From positions 60,700,949-60,764,948 of the forward strand of contig NC_087068.1 in assembly GCF_963678635.1 (NCBI RefSeq): DNA of 64,000 bases, written 5' to 3'. The DNA is from Symsagittifera roscoffensis (Eukaryota > Xenacoelomorpha > Acoela > Convolutidae). Positions 21,880 to 34,045 of this stretch are shown one piece after another; the first letter of the stretch is position 1, and each line of letters begins with the position of its first letter. The notes under the pieces are model-generated. The model saw only the letters and a program-made list of their open reading frames with translations. It had not been told where the DNA came from and made no database searches. Both the position numbers and the translations under genes were made by a program.

Positions 21880-22538
21880 GTGTTCAACCTATAGAAACGT
21901 CTCTCCTGGTGCACTTCCGTAATCATGAAGGGTCCCTCTACTTCTTTAGGAGCCTTTTTGTTCCTTTCGGAGGTATAACGTTTTGGAATACCCATACATA
22001 GTCTCCTACCGAGTAAGCTTTTGCACCAGTTGCTTTTTTGTTGAACCTTTTCTTTTGCCTTGCCTGTGCCTGCCGAGTGTTCCGTCTGCCCAAGTCGTTC
22101 AGTTTTTGTTGACGTCTAAGCCATTTGTTTGGGTATGGTATGTTGTGGAATGAGCTTGAGCGACCTGAGAGCGTCTCATGAGCTCTCTAGTAAGTTCTCC
22201 TCAAAAAGTTGTTCTATTGTCCGATTGAAACATCTCTCTGTTCACGTATTGATCAAGTAATTGCACCTCTTCTCAGCTAAGGCAGTTATACAGGACATGG
22301 CCTCTGCGTATTTCGTGAAGTGATCTATCATGACCAAGACCTGATTGTAACCACTATCTGTCATACATATCTTCTGGTGATCAACCTGCGCCAACTCGTT
22401 GAATTCAGATGACTCGATCGATTGTAATAGAAATCTCAATTTCGTTGGGTCTTTTACCTGTTGACATGGCAGACACGATGTCACCCACTCCTCACACGCC
22501 TTCTTCATTCCAGGCCATTCAAAGCGCTTAGGAAACAT
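21880..22538 (-). pseudogene. Integrase of gypsy element A (active site damaged)
   Basis: The frame 22538-22242 contains W-V-T-S-C-L-P-C (last Cys pair of the HHCC zinc motif), then AQVDHQKICM with the first catalytic Asp and VMIDHFTKYAEAM. Further down, in other frames, a SDN motif replaces TDNG (second Asp present, Gly changed) and HTQTNGL is present. But the segment with the catalytic Glu is deleted and the sequence jumps to the C-terminal part (YVWVFQNVIPPKGTK, about 21950-22010). A dead gypsy integrase whose live form would insert cDNA. Confidence 0.75.
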
Positions 22539-22628
22539 TTGTTATACTTTATCTTCTCCCTGGTGCCACATCTGGTTATTCGACGTGAATAAAAATTTCT
22601 ATCTGATACAGTTGCGGCAACACTATCG

Positions 22629-22877
22629 TGTAATATTTTTTTATGACTTTGTCTTCTTCTATTCTTCTACAAGCAACATTTCCGTCCATTTTCAGATATA
22701 ACCTTCCCTCCTTCTGCATGAAGTTTTGTCTCAGAATGCGCTACCCTTGCTCGTGTTATATTTGTTTATGACTTTGTCTTCTTCTCTTCTTCTACAAGCA
22801 ACATTTCCGTCCATGTACAGATATAACCTTCCCTCCTTCTGCATGAAGTTTTGTCTCAGAATGCGCTACCCTTTTCT
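22629..22877. repeat. Direct tandem duplication of about 124 bp in element A
   Basis: Bases 22629-22752 and 22753-22877 are nearly identical (both contain CAACATTTCCGTCCAT and CTCAGAATGCGCTACCC), differing at a few positions. A local duplication in the RNase H-integrase spacer. Confidence 0.85.
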
Positions 22878-23911
22878 TCCAGGTCACCTTTGTCTGGAGC
22901 TTCATTTTCGATCCATCTTTTCAGAATGCTCGTCTTGCCGTCATTTCTCTGCACTCTTAGTAGATCCGAGAGTCTGTATCTCGCCTTCAAGTACGTCTTC
23001 ATGACACTTATTTGACTAAAAGCTCATTGGGATGTTGCGTGTCATCTTGCATCTTGACGAACTAAACCTTCGCCAATGGCTGTGTTTCTTGTCTGAACGG
23101 TTGAAGATCAGTCCTGACTACCTATTTCTGTGACAATAAAGCTGTCGAACGTTTCGATACCGCTATTGATTCTGGATCATCCGCTGCGTTGTCAAAGACT
23201 CTTTCTCTTGGTATCAGATAGCGATCACTGTCAGGTTCGAGATACACCTCACTTGCTCGAGTCTCAACTATTAATGAGTGTAACGTTAGCTCTGACAGTT
23301 CCGATTATGTTCCTGAATTTCTGTCAGAGTAGGTGTAGATTCTTGAATTCCGGGAGATGTCATCAACTGATGAGTCAGCGATGGAGCACGTTCCTTCTTC
23401 CGGATCAGTCTTTTGCGCTCTGCTCATCAACTTGAACTCCCCGGACAAAATTTTATCCTCAGTTTTTGTTCTTCACTATGAACATTTTTCTCTACATCAG
23501 ACTGCCCCGGAAAAACTTTCATGACCCAATTCAATTCATGAACTCGTCTACTTTCCTCCCCGTCCTTCCCCCCTGACAAAAAATCTTGCTCCAGGTTTCT
23601 ATCAACCTCTTCGCATTTCTTTTCCTGATCTTCAAAGGTGACGATTTTCTTTTGTGTACCATTCTCATTTTTTTTCGTTTAAATGACGTACTTGTCAAAA
23701 CGTTTGGGGTATCGAGAATAGTAGTTGCTGAACAATTGTCCTACGATCCCTTTCATTTTCATTGTGTTGATATTCTGATGGCCTTATCTTCACTTCCTCA
23801 CTGACTGTCAGTGATGCCATGGCTGCTGCCCACTCGGGGTCATTTCAAGTCACTTCTCTCTCCAAAAATCCACCCAGCATCCGCATCACTTGCGGCGTGA
23901 CTTGCACCGTT
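22878..23911 (-). pseudogene. RNase H-integrase connection of element A
   Basis: About 1 kb of minus-strand broken frames, charged and rich in Lys, Glu, Asp and Ser, with no frame over 80 codons. The position equals 51386-52098 in element B. No domain recognised. Plus-strand ORFs here are shadows. Confidence 0.4.
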
Positions 23912-24350
23912 TTATCCAATAAGGTGAGGATGTTTATGTTCATGCGAGAGAGTTCCTGTTGGACCAAGTTTGAGCTCAGTCTTCCTGTTGAGGCTGTAAG
24001 CATTCTGGTGTTTATCACACATCCTGTGCTCGATTATCATGTGGTAGTCATCTAATATTACTATCAATCTACCAATATAACTCTGGTTCATCGAGTATGT
24101 CTTCAATCAGGATAACACTCTGTTGTCCACAATTAACTTGAAGGGAATGCTTCCCACGTATGCGCGGTACGTTTCCACGAATGTGGCTACTGCAAACGAT
24201 TTTCCATCTCAGTGTCACTTAACACTTTAAATCCAATAGCAACGGGACGGAGAACAGTTCTCCCATTCCATTCTCGCTCTTGATGTAGTTCTCCTGAGAT
24301 AGCTACTACCAATGCGTCAGTATCAAGAACGTACATTTCTTTCTCCGTAG
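23912..24350 (-). pseudogene. RNase H domain of element A (C-terminal part)
   Basis: The frame 24106-23912 reads MKTYSMNQSYIGRLIVILDD then IIEHRMCDKHQNAYSLNRK, equivalent to the conserved end of gypsy RNase H (W-L-K-T-Y-S-M...H-x-N-A-D-x-L-S). The expected Asp of the N-A-D-S-L motif is Tyr here. Upstream parts (24110-24350) are in broken frames. Confidence 0.65.
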
Positions 24351-24818
24351 GCATGCCTAGCACTGGCTCTTCTCACAGTTCACGCTTTATGTCGTCAAAG
24401 GCTGCTGGAGCCTTTTCGTTCTACTCAAACTTCTTTCCTTTGTCGAGCATCAGTTGCTGCATGAGGTACACATGCGTTCCCTTTTATGAAGTCTCGGTAG
24501 TAGTTGACCAATCCAAGAAAGCTCATGAGCTGCGTGTCCGTCATGGGTGCCTACTATGTTAATACTGCTTCCAATGCTTCCGGTTCCGACGCTCGCCATG
24601 TCTGTGTTTATTGAAGACCTCATCCAGTCTGTCTATAAGGTCCGCTAAGGTAGGTGTTACAATGAACACGTCGTCTACGTAACAATCATAATATTTCCGT
24701 ACTATTTCCTCACTTCCGTCAAAGCCTGAGCCATCAGCCTTTGAAAAGTCGCAATTGCGTTGCACAAGCCGGACATCCTCTTCCAATGGTACAACCCCAT
24801 TTCACATGCGAAACCAGT
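24351..24818 (-). pseudogene. Reverse transcriptase of element A, truncated at junction with X2
   Basis: The frame 24786-24559 contains CYVDDVFIVTPTLADLIDRL, the YxDD catalytic motif of gypsy RT, with the Asp-Asp codons near 24673. Upstream, in shifted frames, GFACEMGLYHWKRM and TFQRLMAQAL are typical RT fingers/palm words. The RT stops abruptly near 24818, where element X copy 2 starts. The missing N-terminal RT, protease and gag are not in the window. Confidence 0.75.
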
Positions 24819-25298
24819 TCTCCCTCAAATGAGCTTCCAGCCATCGTATCGCCATCATAACTCCCACTATCACTATCTATATAGGCTGTGATGGGTCCCA
24901 GATCAACATCCGATTACTGCGCGCGAGAAACCACCATGTTTGTATCAAGCAATGTCAAGGGAACTCACCATGTGTCAACATGATGCTTCTCAAATTACGC
25001 TTTCCCAACGCTTCCTGTTGTGGTTTCACTTTCATCATCACTCGGTGGATTTCATCATTCTCATAGACTGCATGTAATCCGTTGCTGTTGATTCTTTCAG
25101 CCTCTGTCTTTTAAAATCAGTGAAGTTCCCATTGACGTATCCCATGAACTACTTTCTCATTAACGGCTCTAACTATTCTTTGGTCCTTTCTGGAACAGCC
25201 GAGAACTTCTTGCATAGCAACACGTAAGACTTATCTGACATTCTTGCTAGTCTTACTCGTTTCCGCACTGAGCAGGCTTGATCCACGATAGTCCTCAT
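24819..25298 (-). mobile_element. Element X copy 2, downstream end
   Basis: Aligns with 13073-13580 of copy 1, including the terminal CATCGTATCGCCATCATAAC. Interrupted at 25299-25308 by the Maverick-like insertion and resumed at 39709. A frame reading VYENDEIHRVMMKVKP near 25040-25080 is the counterpart of the acidic end in copy 1. Confidence 0.6.
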
Positions 25299-25308
25299 AC
25301 TCTTCACA
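25299..25308. repeat. Direct repeat flanking the Maverick-like element (left)
   Basis: ACTCTTCACA, repeated at 39699-39708. The uninterrupted copy 1 of X has ACTCTTCACATCC (from about 13582), so the 10 bases look like a target-site duplication. Two extra bases (GC) separate the left repeat from the AGTTTATG terminus. Confidence 0.7.
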
Positions 25309-25750
25309 GCAGTTTATGTTGGTGGCGATCAGGGGGAGGTGGGTGAACCCCATGCCTTAGGATAGCGAATAGAACATCCGGACACCCAGCTATGTATTAA
25401 GATAGGATATAGAGTCTACAGTGTATTAAGATATGGAATACCAATGGTAAGATTGCATGGTTTGTGTGATGGTAATATAATGGTATTTCGGTTTTTGTGT
25501 GGAAATGTCTAGTTTTTTTTCAAAAAATTTTGCGCGCGTTACCTAATTGTTAAATATTACTGGTTAGTTATAAGAGGATGATGGTAATAAGCTTATGTTT
25601 TAAGTTTTTTGGTACATGGTTAGTAAATGGTAAGAATTTTTGCTCAAAAATTGGAAATTTTTCATGAATAATATGACACGATAAGGTTCGCTGTAATTCG
25701 ATCTATTTTATTAGGTAATCTTATTTTCTACCTACCTGAAACTATATTGA
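25309..25750. repeat. Left terminal inverted repeat of Maverick-like element
   Basis: About 440 bp matching the reverse complement of 39226-39698. Shared words: GTGGGTGAACCCCAT, TAGAGTCTACA, TGGTTTGTGTGATGGTAA, TTTTTGTGTGGAAATGTC and CTGTAATTCGATCTATTTT. The arms have diverged by substitutions and indels. Confidence 0.85.
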
Positions 25751-28083
25751 AAATTTTTGAAACTTCGAAATGGTAAAATAGTGAAAAAATGGTAATTTTT
25801 AAGAAAGTATAAAAAAAATCAAATCTCTCAAAATTTTCCAGTTTAAATTTTTTTTGGTAAATAACTGATTTTTTGTTCAATTCAGGTTGAATTGAAAAAA
25901 GACTCTCTATTCAAATGAACGATAAAAGCAATTTTCAACGAAATTTCTAGAAGAAACTCCTTGATTTAATTCTTCATCTGTTTTTCTCAATGATTAACTC
26001 ATATTTGTACAAAAAATCCAACTTCTTAGAAATTTTCCAGTTAATAATATAGAATTTTAGATAATTGATGACAAATGAACATTTATTTGCTAAAACTGAG
26101 TAAAACTGGGATAAATTATTCTTAGAAGTTCTTTCGATATTGGCTCAAATTCAACAAAATCTTCTTCATAACTGATGATTACTCTTCGTTGCTTCTGCAA
26201 AATAATTTTCATCTTTTTCCGTAGAAATGTTCTAAGTTCAAAAATTATTCTTACTTTATGCTTATTACATGTTTTTGCCTTGATTACACTATGCAAGAAA
26301 ATTTACTGAGAACTGGAGAATCTAGAAGGAAAATAGTATCAATTGAACGAACAATTTGCTGGCAGACATGAAATTAAAACTGATACCGTCTGAATATTAC
26401 GATAAAAATTGTAAATGTCTTCCTCAGGGTTCCCTTATTCAGTTGTTACCGTAAGCCTTTTAAGCAAAAAAACTATTTATGGGTCAAAAACCATCACTTT
26501 TCTTGCAAAACAATTATTAAATTGCATTTTATTCTTAATTTACGACGGAAGTTTTCTCAAAAATATTGAAGTGAGAGAGAATCCGTGCTAGTTAAAACAT
26601 TCAAAAACATATAAAAAAATTGAGACTTTTAATTTATTTTTTCGATTTAGGAACAAATTAGGAGCAGCTCTATTAGCTATAATCTGAAAACCTCTAAAAA
26701 TACGCAAGGGAACCTAGTTCCTAACATCTACAATATCTGAAAACTTCTAAAAGAGCGCGTCTCAAAAAATTGATTTAGCAAAGGAAATCAAGGTGCAAAC
26801 TAGAACAATTTTTTTATTTCCCCATTTTTATTAAGCGAAATCTCTATAGTTAAAATATTGAAATGTATATATTAAAAGCAGTTTTTTGATTTATGCTTCA
26901 TGCATCTTCCTCCAAAAGATGTCGGATTAGGTTTTTTACCAAAAGTGTCCTCAAAACATCTGATTTCTTATATAAAGTTACATTATAAAACAAATGATAA
27001 CAAACTTTCCTATTGAATTACACATATAGACAAACCTTTGACACTTTTTATGTCGGATTTTTTCTCAAGATATATTTATAAGCTAAATTTTAGTAAAATT
27101 TTCTCAAAACTCCTGAGGTTCTTTCTCAGTTTAGCACTTTCTCAGTTTCTGCTTCATCTAATATCTAACAATTTCATCCAATTTGAAAAAAATTTCACTT
27201 AAAAATTGAACTTTAGATTTTTGGTTGATGATTATTTATTTTGTTATCGTGAAACTTCCAAGCACCATTTTTTCATCTTTTCCAGATCAGTTATCAATTG
27301 TTTTACTGAAATTGTCAAAAAAACAGTAGAAAACAAAAATTCCGAATAAATCAAACACTATTATTTGTTAAAAAACGCACTACTTTATGAACACTTTAAC
27401 AAGCACCCAACAGGGAAAACATTTAAATGGCAACTAGACACAATTTTTCAATTAGTCGCTGTTTTACAAATATCCATTTTTTTCAGTTTTTATAAAGTTA
27501 TTCAACCGCTCATTAGCATATAATATTACTTTACTACAAACTTATCGCAACAAAGACTCCGCAATATTGCAACCAATGGAGTTTTTACTGTTGGTTAAAG
27601 ATTTTCGGATCGATTTCCACAGAAAGATTCTCGACAATTTGAAGTTGGTTTTTGCTGTCTGTAATTTCAACCAAGACCTTAGAATACAAAGAAATGACAG
27701 ATCAAGAATTGTGATAAAAAACTGCCTAAATTTACTTGATTTTTCCAAATACAGCACAATTGTGTTTCATGTTTTACAGTAATTTTTATATTCATAATGA
27801 AAAAAATAGTCCTACATTCTTTTGAAGTGTGTTTGAAGACTACTGAGTACATAATTTTAACTTTATTTTGACAATGCTTCTTCTTGAAATGAATAGTGAG
27901 TTCCCCGCTGCTATATATATAAAAGTTACAATTCGAACCCTTCAAAACACCATTGATTCTACGATGTCTTGATGCATCTTTACATCGTATTGTCTGCTAA
28001 ATTCAAAACATGCAACTCTGTCGTTTCTATTCAGTGACGGCATCTGACGAAAGAAACTGAGATCAAATGGGAGATTTTAGAAA
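25751..28083. other. AT-rich interior of Maverick-like element, no recognised gene
   Basis: Low-complexity AT-rich DNA. Short frames occur on both strands (for example minus 26296-26090, 68 codons, Lys/Arg/Glu-rich), but none shows a known motif. The overlapping plus and minus frames at 27542-27945 are probably composition effects. Confidence 0.4.
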
Positions 28084-29270
28084 GTCCTAAAATTTTAGAT
28101 AAGAACTGTTGAATAGCTTCAAAAAATGAATAAAAAAGAAAAAAAACAGCAATTTTTTCAACCAATTGTTTCCAACAAGAAAAAAATCAGAATGGTTAAC
28201 ACTCGATTTGATCAAATTAAAAAAAATCATGACCAACCAGAATCAAGCTTTTTTCTTATGAATTTTTTTCTTCGATATCAACCAATCAGAATTGAGCTTT
28301 CCTTCACATGCAATTTTTGTAATATAAGGCAATCAGAATGAAGTATTCGCAGTTTTCAAAATATTTCACAGATCAGAACAAAGATATGAATCTTCCTAAT
28401 CAATCATTTTTATTGAGAAAAATTTTCTAACATAACTAACATATACTTTTAACACCAAAGTGTGACTTCTTTTCTGGTTTACACGATTTTTGCGATACTC
28501 AATTCTAATTTCGAAATTTCGGTCAAAACCTTCTCGATTTTTTCTTTTTCTAACCAGTGAAAAAAATTACAAAAACATAGCTTTTTATCGTTTTTTTTAT
28601 TTTGGTATATTGTACTATAAACAAGCGGAAGTAAATGACTGTTGGATAAACGATCAAAAGATATTCTGACAAATCTAGTCCCAAAATTTGGGATAAGAAT
28701 TGTTGAATAGCCTCAAAAAATGAATACAAGTAGGAAAAAACAGCAAATTTTTTTCAAACCATTTTTTTAGCATGGAAGAAATCAGAATGGATTACACTCG
28801 ATTTGATCAATTTGATAAAAAATCATGACCAATCAGAATCAAGCATTTTTTTAAGGAAGTTTTGATCTTTTTCGATATCAGCCAATCAGAGTTAAGCTTT
28901 CCTTCACATTTAATATTTGTAGTACAAGGCAATCAGAAAGAAGTATTCACAGTTTTCAAATTTTTTTAAAGATTAGAAAAAAAATTTGAATCTTCCTAAT
29001 CAGCCATTTTTGTTGAAACATTTTCTAACAAAACTAACATATACTTTTGACACTAAAGTGAGATTTCTTGTCTGGTTTAAAATTTTTTTGCGATACTCAA
29101 TTCCAATTTTGAAATTTCGGTCAAAAATTTCTCGATTTGTTCTATTTCTAACCAAGGAAAAAACAAATTACAAAAATAAAACTTTTTATGGTTTTCTTTT
29201 TGGTATATTGTAATATAAACAACCGGAAGTCTATTAATTTTGGATAAACGATAAAAAGATATTCTGATAA
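28084..29270. repeat. Tandem duplication, two units of about 593 bp
   Basis: 28084-28676 and 28677-29270 align over their length (shared CACTCGATTTGATCAA, TTTTTCGATATCA or TTCTTCGATATCA, CAATCAGAATCAAGC and GGATAAACGATCAAAAGATATTCTGA) with many substitutions, so the duplication is old. Each unit holds several copies of a CAATCAGA word. Confidence 0.8.
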
Positions 29271-32200
29271 ACGATCAAAAGATATTATCTTCCTTATCTA
29301 CTATTTTTGTTTCATAGGCTCTTTTTTTGTTTTTTTTTACTGACCACTCTACTTAAAAAAACATTGTTAATATATCCTGCAGTATTGTTTTTTTTTCTGA
29401 AATCTGCTCTCCATCTTTTTAACAATTTTTGAACTTATTGAAGTTTCTGTGTTTTTATACAAATTAAAACTAATGCAATCTCCATCAACGTCAACTGTCC
29501 ATCTTTCTTTTAGGTTTTCGTAGTAGTTCAGTTTCAAAATCATATAATTGTCCATTTCCGACATTGAAAACGTTTTTGATAGAAAACTTATTTTTTGAAA
29601 GAAATCAAGAAAAATGAAATGTTGAATAGTTTTTAAATTAGTTTATCGTAATAGTCGCCTTAAAAAGTTTTCCTTTATTTACAGTCCGGTTAGTTTATAG
29701 GAAACTCAAGCAGCTTATCAAAAGTTAAAGTTTAGGTAATCAAAAAAGAAAAAAACTAAAGAAACTGACAATTTCAGAAAACAATGATAATGTTTTCATT
29801 TACTTTCTTGTTTGTTATTTTGTTCAAATAAGGCACACTTTACTGAATTTGAAAAAAAGGGACAGTTTAGATAAAATCAGTAATTAAATAAGTTTTTCTG
29901 TAATTTCTTAAACATATACTCGAAAATCATTTGATGATTGGATATGTCAATTGGGTTTTGATGATTGGATATGTCAATTAGATATGAGTGTTTTATGTCA
30001 ATTTTGGTTAAGTTGTATGTTTTGTCCACCATTTCCTCAGATATCCTATCTCTAATCTTGCACTTCCTTGACAGAAAACCTTTTGAACAAAAAAATATTT
30101 GAATTACCATACATAATAAACATTTCAAAGCTTTACTGAGGTTTCAATTATCAACAAACTTCGGACAATTCTTTCATTTCGTTCAAAGTATTGTTTACAT
30201 TGTTTGCAAGGCATTTTGTTTCTTTGCTCCATTCCCTTTTACTGCGAAAAGTCGAATCTGAAAGTATGGAGGTTTGTTATCATTGTACTTATTGATTCTG
30301 ACACACCCTCCTCATCTTGTATGTTACTATTTCATATACTCTATTACAGATGTCGAGCACATGATCCATGGTTGATTCTTTTCCAGATTTGGCTTCATAT
30401 GAAGGTATGAGCCCAAGGCCCAGTGTTCCGGATTGCCTATAATGCTTCTCCTTCTTTTTCACTAAAATAGACTTGTTGGGATTTTTCAAATTGTCCCAAA
30501 TCATTAATTTTTAAAAGTTGAAAGCAGGGATCAAAATAAAATTTCACCTTGTCGTATTTTTGGAACTAAACGAATCTCCCAATTTTTGTTTGATGTTTTG
30601 AGAGTTCAAAGTAATTGGGACGAGAGTATTTCCTTGAGTAAATTTTTGAAGAGCAAACTGATCAGTTAAAGAGAAATGAGAAAAAGATATTGAGGTTAAA
30701 TAGAAATGGAAGTAAATGATATAAATCATCATGATTTCCATATAAGGAAGTAGTACCAAATATGGAAAGTTTAAAATGAAAATTCCGTGTGTCGAAACTG
30801 CGTAGGCGTTTTTTCTACTATATAAATCCACAATTGGTAGCAAAAATCATTGTTCCATATGGCTGCTGTTATATGTCTATCTCTTACCAGCTTTTATTCA
30901 GATTATTGTGAAAAATCAAAAATTATTTTAAGTTTTGAATCCTTTGTCACCTCCTTCTTCAAGTGCCACACCATGTTTTTTTTTTCTAAACAAAGCTAAG
31001 TTATCCTGTTAAACCTTCAATTTTTTTGTACATTCTTTCACGAATTGTTTCAATTTTACGCCAATCATGTAGCGAAATTTTTGAAGGACTAAAACATTTT
31101 TTCGGATCTCTGTAAAAGTTATCAAATTCAACCATTTTTTCAAAAATAGTCATTTGTAATGAATGTTCACTTGTAAGCAAATGAAAACTAATTCCTTGTC
31201 CCAGATTTACATTTTCATCAAAATTTTTACGTTTGAATCATATGAAAACCCGTATTTTTTCGAAGGTGAAAATGACATAACCAATTTTTTTCTAATTTCT
31301 CTAAATTGTTACGCTCGAGTTCTCTCTATTCTGAAAACTCTATGATATTTTGCTCTTGGAGGTTTTTTTAATTTTGTGAATCTTGACAGTTTTGGTACCA
31401 ATCTCAAACTGGATGCAGGAACTCGCCCGTTCTATTATGATTGGTTTGAAAGTTTGAGATAGATTTCTGTTTCCTTTAAAAAGTCTACTCATGTTGATAG
31501 AATGAACTGAACTGTGGAAGGTTTTCAAATGAAATGGAAAATAATACTTTCACCTGTAGATATTTTTGAATTTCTCATAAAAATATCTGAACTCATTCAA
31601 AAATTTTTCAACAGTTGGTTGATTTTAATTGTTTATAAAGGATTTTGTAGAATATTAATATTTCTTTGAATAGGTTTTTCGACAAGACAAAAATTCCTCG
31701 AAAACTATTCCTGTTGTATACCTCGGTTGAGTCTCTTTATTTAGTCTTAAAAACTAGAAAGTTAACTAAAATCCATACATTTTTTCATAAATCTCATAAC
31801 CTTAGAGTTAGTTCTGGAATTCTAATTGGTTAAGTTCTTACTAGATAATTCTAGAAATTAGAAAATTCAGAGAAAATCTAGAATTTAGTGTGTAATGACT
31901 TCTTATGAAATTTGATAGTTGATGCTGCAGATTCTAAAATTTAGATGATTTTAGAAGTTTTGAAAATTGATGGTAGTTGCTCTGATGGAAACATTCTGCA
32001 ACATTTACTGTTCTATAAAAAAATAATATGATAAATGTAATGACTTCAATTTCTCAGGTGGAGTTACTTTTTTTTGCCTGATTTTTTTAAAAAAAGACAA
32101 GTTTTTAGCTGTGACGAGTTTGATGAGTCTCGGATTGGTTTTTTTTCAAATAATTTTTCGTTATAAGTTATGTTTGCTATAAAAATCTTGTCAAAATTAA

Positions 32201-32620
32201 CTTTTTTAACTATATTATTTTTGTTATTATCTATATTATTTAGAGTGCCGAAAACTCTCTCAAGAAAAATTGCAAGATGCATTAAAATTTTCGAAATCTT
32301 CTAAGTGTGCGAAACTATTTATTTTTTTTTGTAAAATGCATCTTTTTCTGGTTTTTTTTTCAGAAATTATGCAAATTTTTAACTTAATTTCTTAAATGAT
32401 TAAACAAAAAACTCAAAATTTTATTGTAAAAAAACATGTTTTATTAAGTACTTACAAAACTTCTGTATTGATGACTTTTAGCGCTATTTCTTATGTTATT
32501 ACATTGGTTTTCTGATCAACAGACATGTAAACATCAGTTTTCTAAAGGATTAAGTTTTGAACAAGGTTTTCTTAGAGGCTAAAAATTAAACGTGCAAGAA
32601 AAAGTGTAATGATTTATTTC
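29271..32620. other. AT-rich interior of Maverick-like element, possible short minus-strand remnants
   Basis: No recognised gene. Two minus-strand frames have more protein-like composition: 30504-30289 (segment LGLIPSYEAKSGKESTMDHV) and 30843-30544 (hydrophobic middle, VLLPYMEIMMIYIIYFHFYL). They could be decayed structural genes of the element, but I cannot assign them. Confidence 0.3.
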
Positions 32621-32624
32621 GGCA

Positions 32625-33115
32625 TTATGCTGAAAGTGTTTCTCAGTTTTTTCTACAAAACTCGAAAAATGTTTCTTTTTTTTTAAACAAAATGAGAAAT
32701 TGCTTCACTTTCATTTATGTAATACTGAAATTGTTTCAATTTTTTCAGCAAGATGTGAAAAAAGTTTCATTTTCTTCATGCGCATGTGAAAAGTGTTGCA
32801 TGTTTTCCTACAAATGGGGGAAGTGTTTCACTTTTTTCTAGAAAATACGAAAACTGTTCCAGTTTTTTTGTTAGGATGTGAAAAGTGTTTCAATTTTTTT
32901 TTTGGCAAAATGCAAACTGCTTCAGTTTTTTTTGACCAAATGCACAAGTGTTTCACGTTTTTTTTTAAAATGCAAAAATAGTTCAATTTTTTTTTGACAA
33001 AATGTGAAAAGTGATTCAATTATTTTAACAAGATGCAAAAAAAGTTTCATTTTTTTGACAATATGCAAAAATGTTTCCTTTTTTTAAACAAATTGTGAAA
33101 AGAGTTTCGGTTATT
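32625..33115. repeat. Degenerate short tandem array, about 36-40 bp units
   Basis: About a dozen units of the form GTGAAAAGTGTTTCA-T(n)-GACAAAATG, imperfect, in direct orientation. Open frames across it on both strands are a by-product of the repeat. Confidence 0.7.
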
Positions 33116-33600
33116 TTGACAACATGCAACGTACCATCAGGTATTTATTATTTATACAATTTTTCTTGTGGTTTTCTAATATGGGTGCAAAAACTAATCA
33201 AATTTTTTAACATGTGTGCGAGTTCGGAGCGCTAAATTAGTTTCTGATTGGTTTTCAATGATTTACCCTGAACCTTTCATCTCTTCTCATAATTAAAAGG
33301 TTATTGAAGAAAGCAAATAACTACAAAGATCAAAAATGGCTTCTCTAAGCAAAATGTGAAAAGAGTTGCGGTTATTTTGACAACAGGCAACGTACAATCA
33401 GGTATTTATTACTTGTGTACAATTTTCTTGTGGTTTTCTAAAATGGGTGCAAAAACTAATCAAGTTTGATAACGTGTGTGCAAGATCGGAGCGCTAATCT
33501 TTTTTCTGATTGGTTTTCAATGATTTACCGTGAACCTTTCATTTCTTCACATAATTAAAAGCTTGTTGAGGAAAATAATTAATTACAAAGATCAAAATTA
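33099..33600. repeat. Tandem duplication, two units of about 255 bp
   Basis: 33099-33357 and 33358-33600 share GTTATTTTGACAACA, TTTCTTGTGGTTTTCTAA, GGGTGCAAAAACTAATCAA and TCTGATTGGTTTTCAATGAT. The units are about 85-90 percent alike by eye. Confidence 0.8.
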
Positions 33601-33631
33601 ATATCGAACAACAGTTATTTACAAAAAACTT

Positions 33632-33844
33632 TTAATCAAAGAGCTGTCGAGCAGCAGAAGATTTCTGGACGTTCTCTCTAAAACGCAGAGCTGGACGAGG
33701 TTCCTTTGCTAATTGTTGTTGTGAAGGAGCGTTTTGAGTTGTCATTGTTTCTGAGAAACCCTCATTTTCATCTATTGTGATCGGGTTTTCGGCTGATTCT
33801 GCCTCCTCCCAAGGAAAGAGGATGTCGTCGACTGGTTGAGCCAC
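33632..33844 (-). CDS. Hypothetical protein fragment in Maverick-like element
   Basis: 70 codons ending at a TAA, Pro/Glu/Ala-rich with PVDDILFPWEEAESAENP and ending PALRFRENVQKSSAARQLFD. Its composition (balanced, not AT-driven) differs from neighbouring DNA, which suggests a real coding remnant, perhaps a last exon. Upstream, about 33860-34090, are two copies of a roughly 78-bp GA-rich repeat. No family recognised. Confidence 0.35.
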   Translation of the reverse strand: MAQPVDDILFPWEEAESAENPITIDENEGFSETMTTQNAPSQQQLAKEPRPALRFRENVQKSSAARQLFD

Positions 33845-33879
33845 AAATCTTGAGTCAGGAATCTCGGGTTAGTTCATTC

Positions 33880-34045
33880 ACAACAAGAGAAACAAGAGAG
33901 AGATGAGAGAGGGGGTAGCTGACGAAAGATAAGCTGAAATTAGGGTATTTAGAGCTGACAGAACAAAAAAGAGCCGAGAGAGGGCGTAGCTGATGAATAA
34001 TAAGTTGAAATTAGGGTCTTTAGAGCTGAGAGAGGAGTTAGTTGA
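33880..34045. repeat. GA-rich direct repeat, two units of about 78 bp
   Basis: GAGAGAG...GTAGCTGA(C/T)GAA...AAGATAAGCTGAAATTAGGG and GAGAGAGGGCGTAGCTGATG...TAAGTTGAAATTAGGGTC, each followed by a TTTAGAGCTGA segment. Confidence 0.65.

Noticed and set aside
29940-29985. Short direct repeat (GATGATTGGATATGTCAATT) in the Maverick interior
   Set aside because: Two adjacent units only; not CRISPR-like and too short to define an element.
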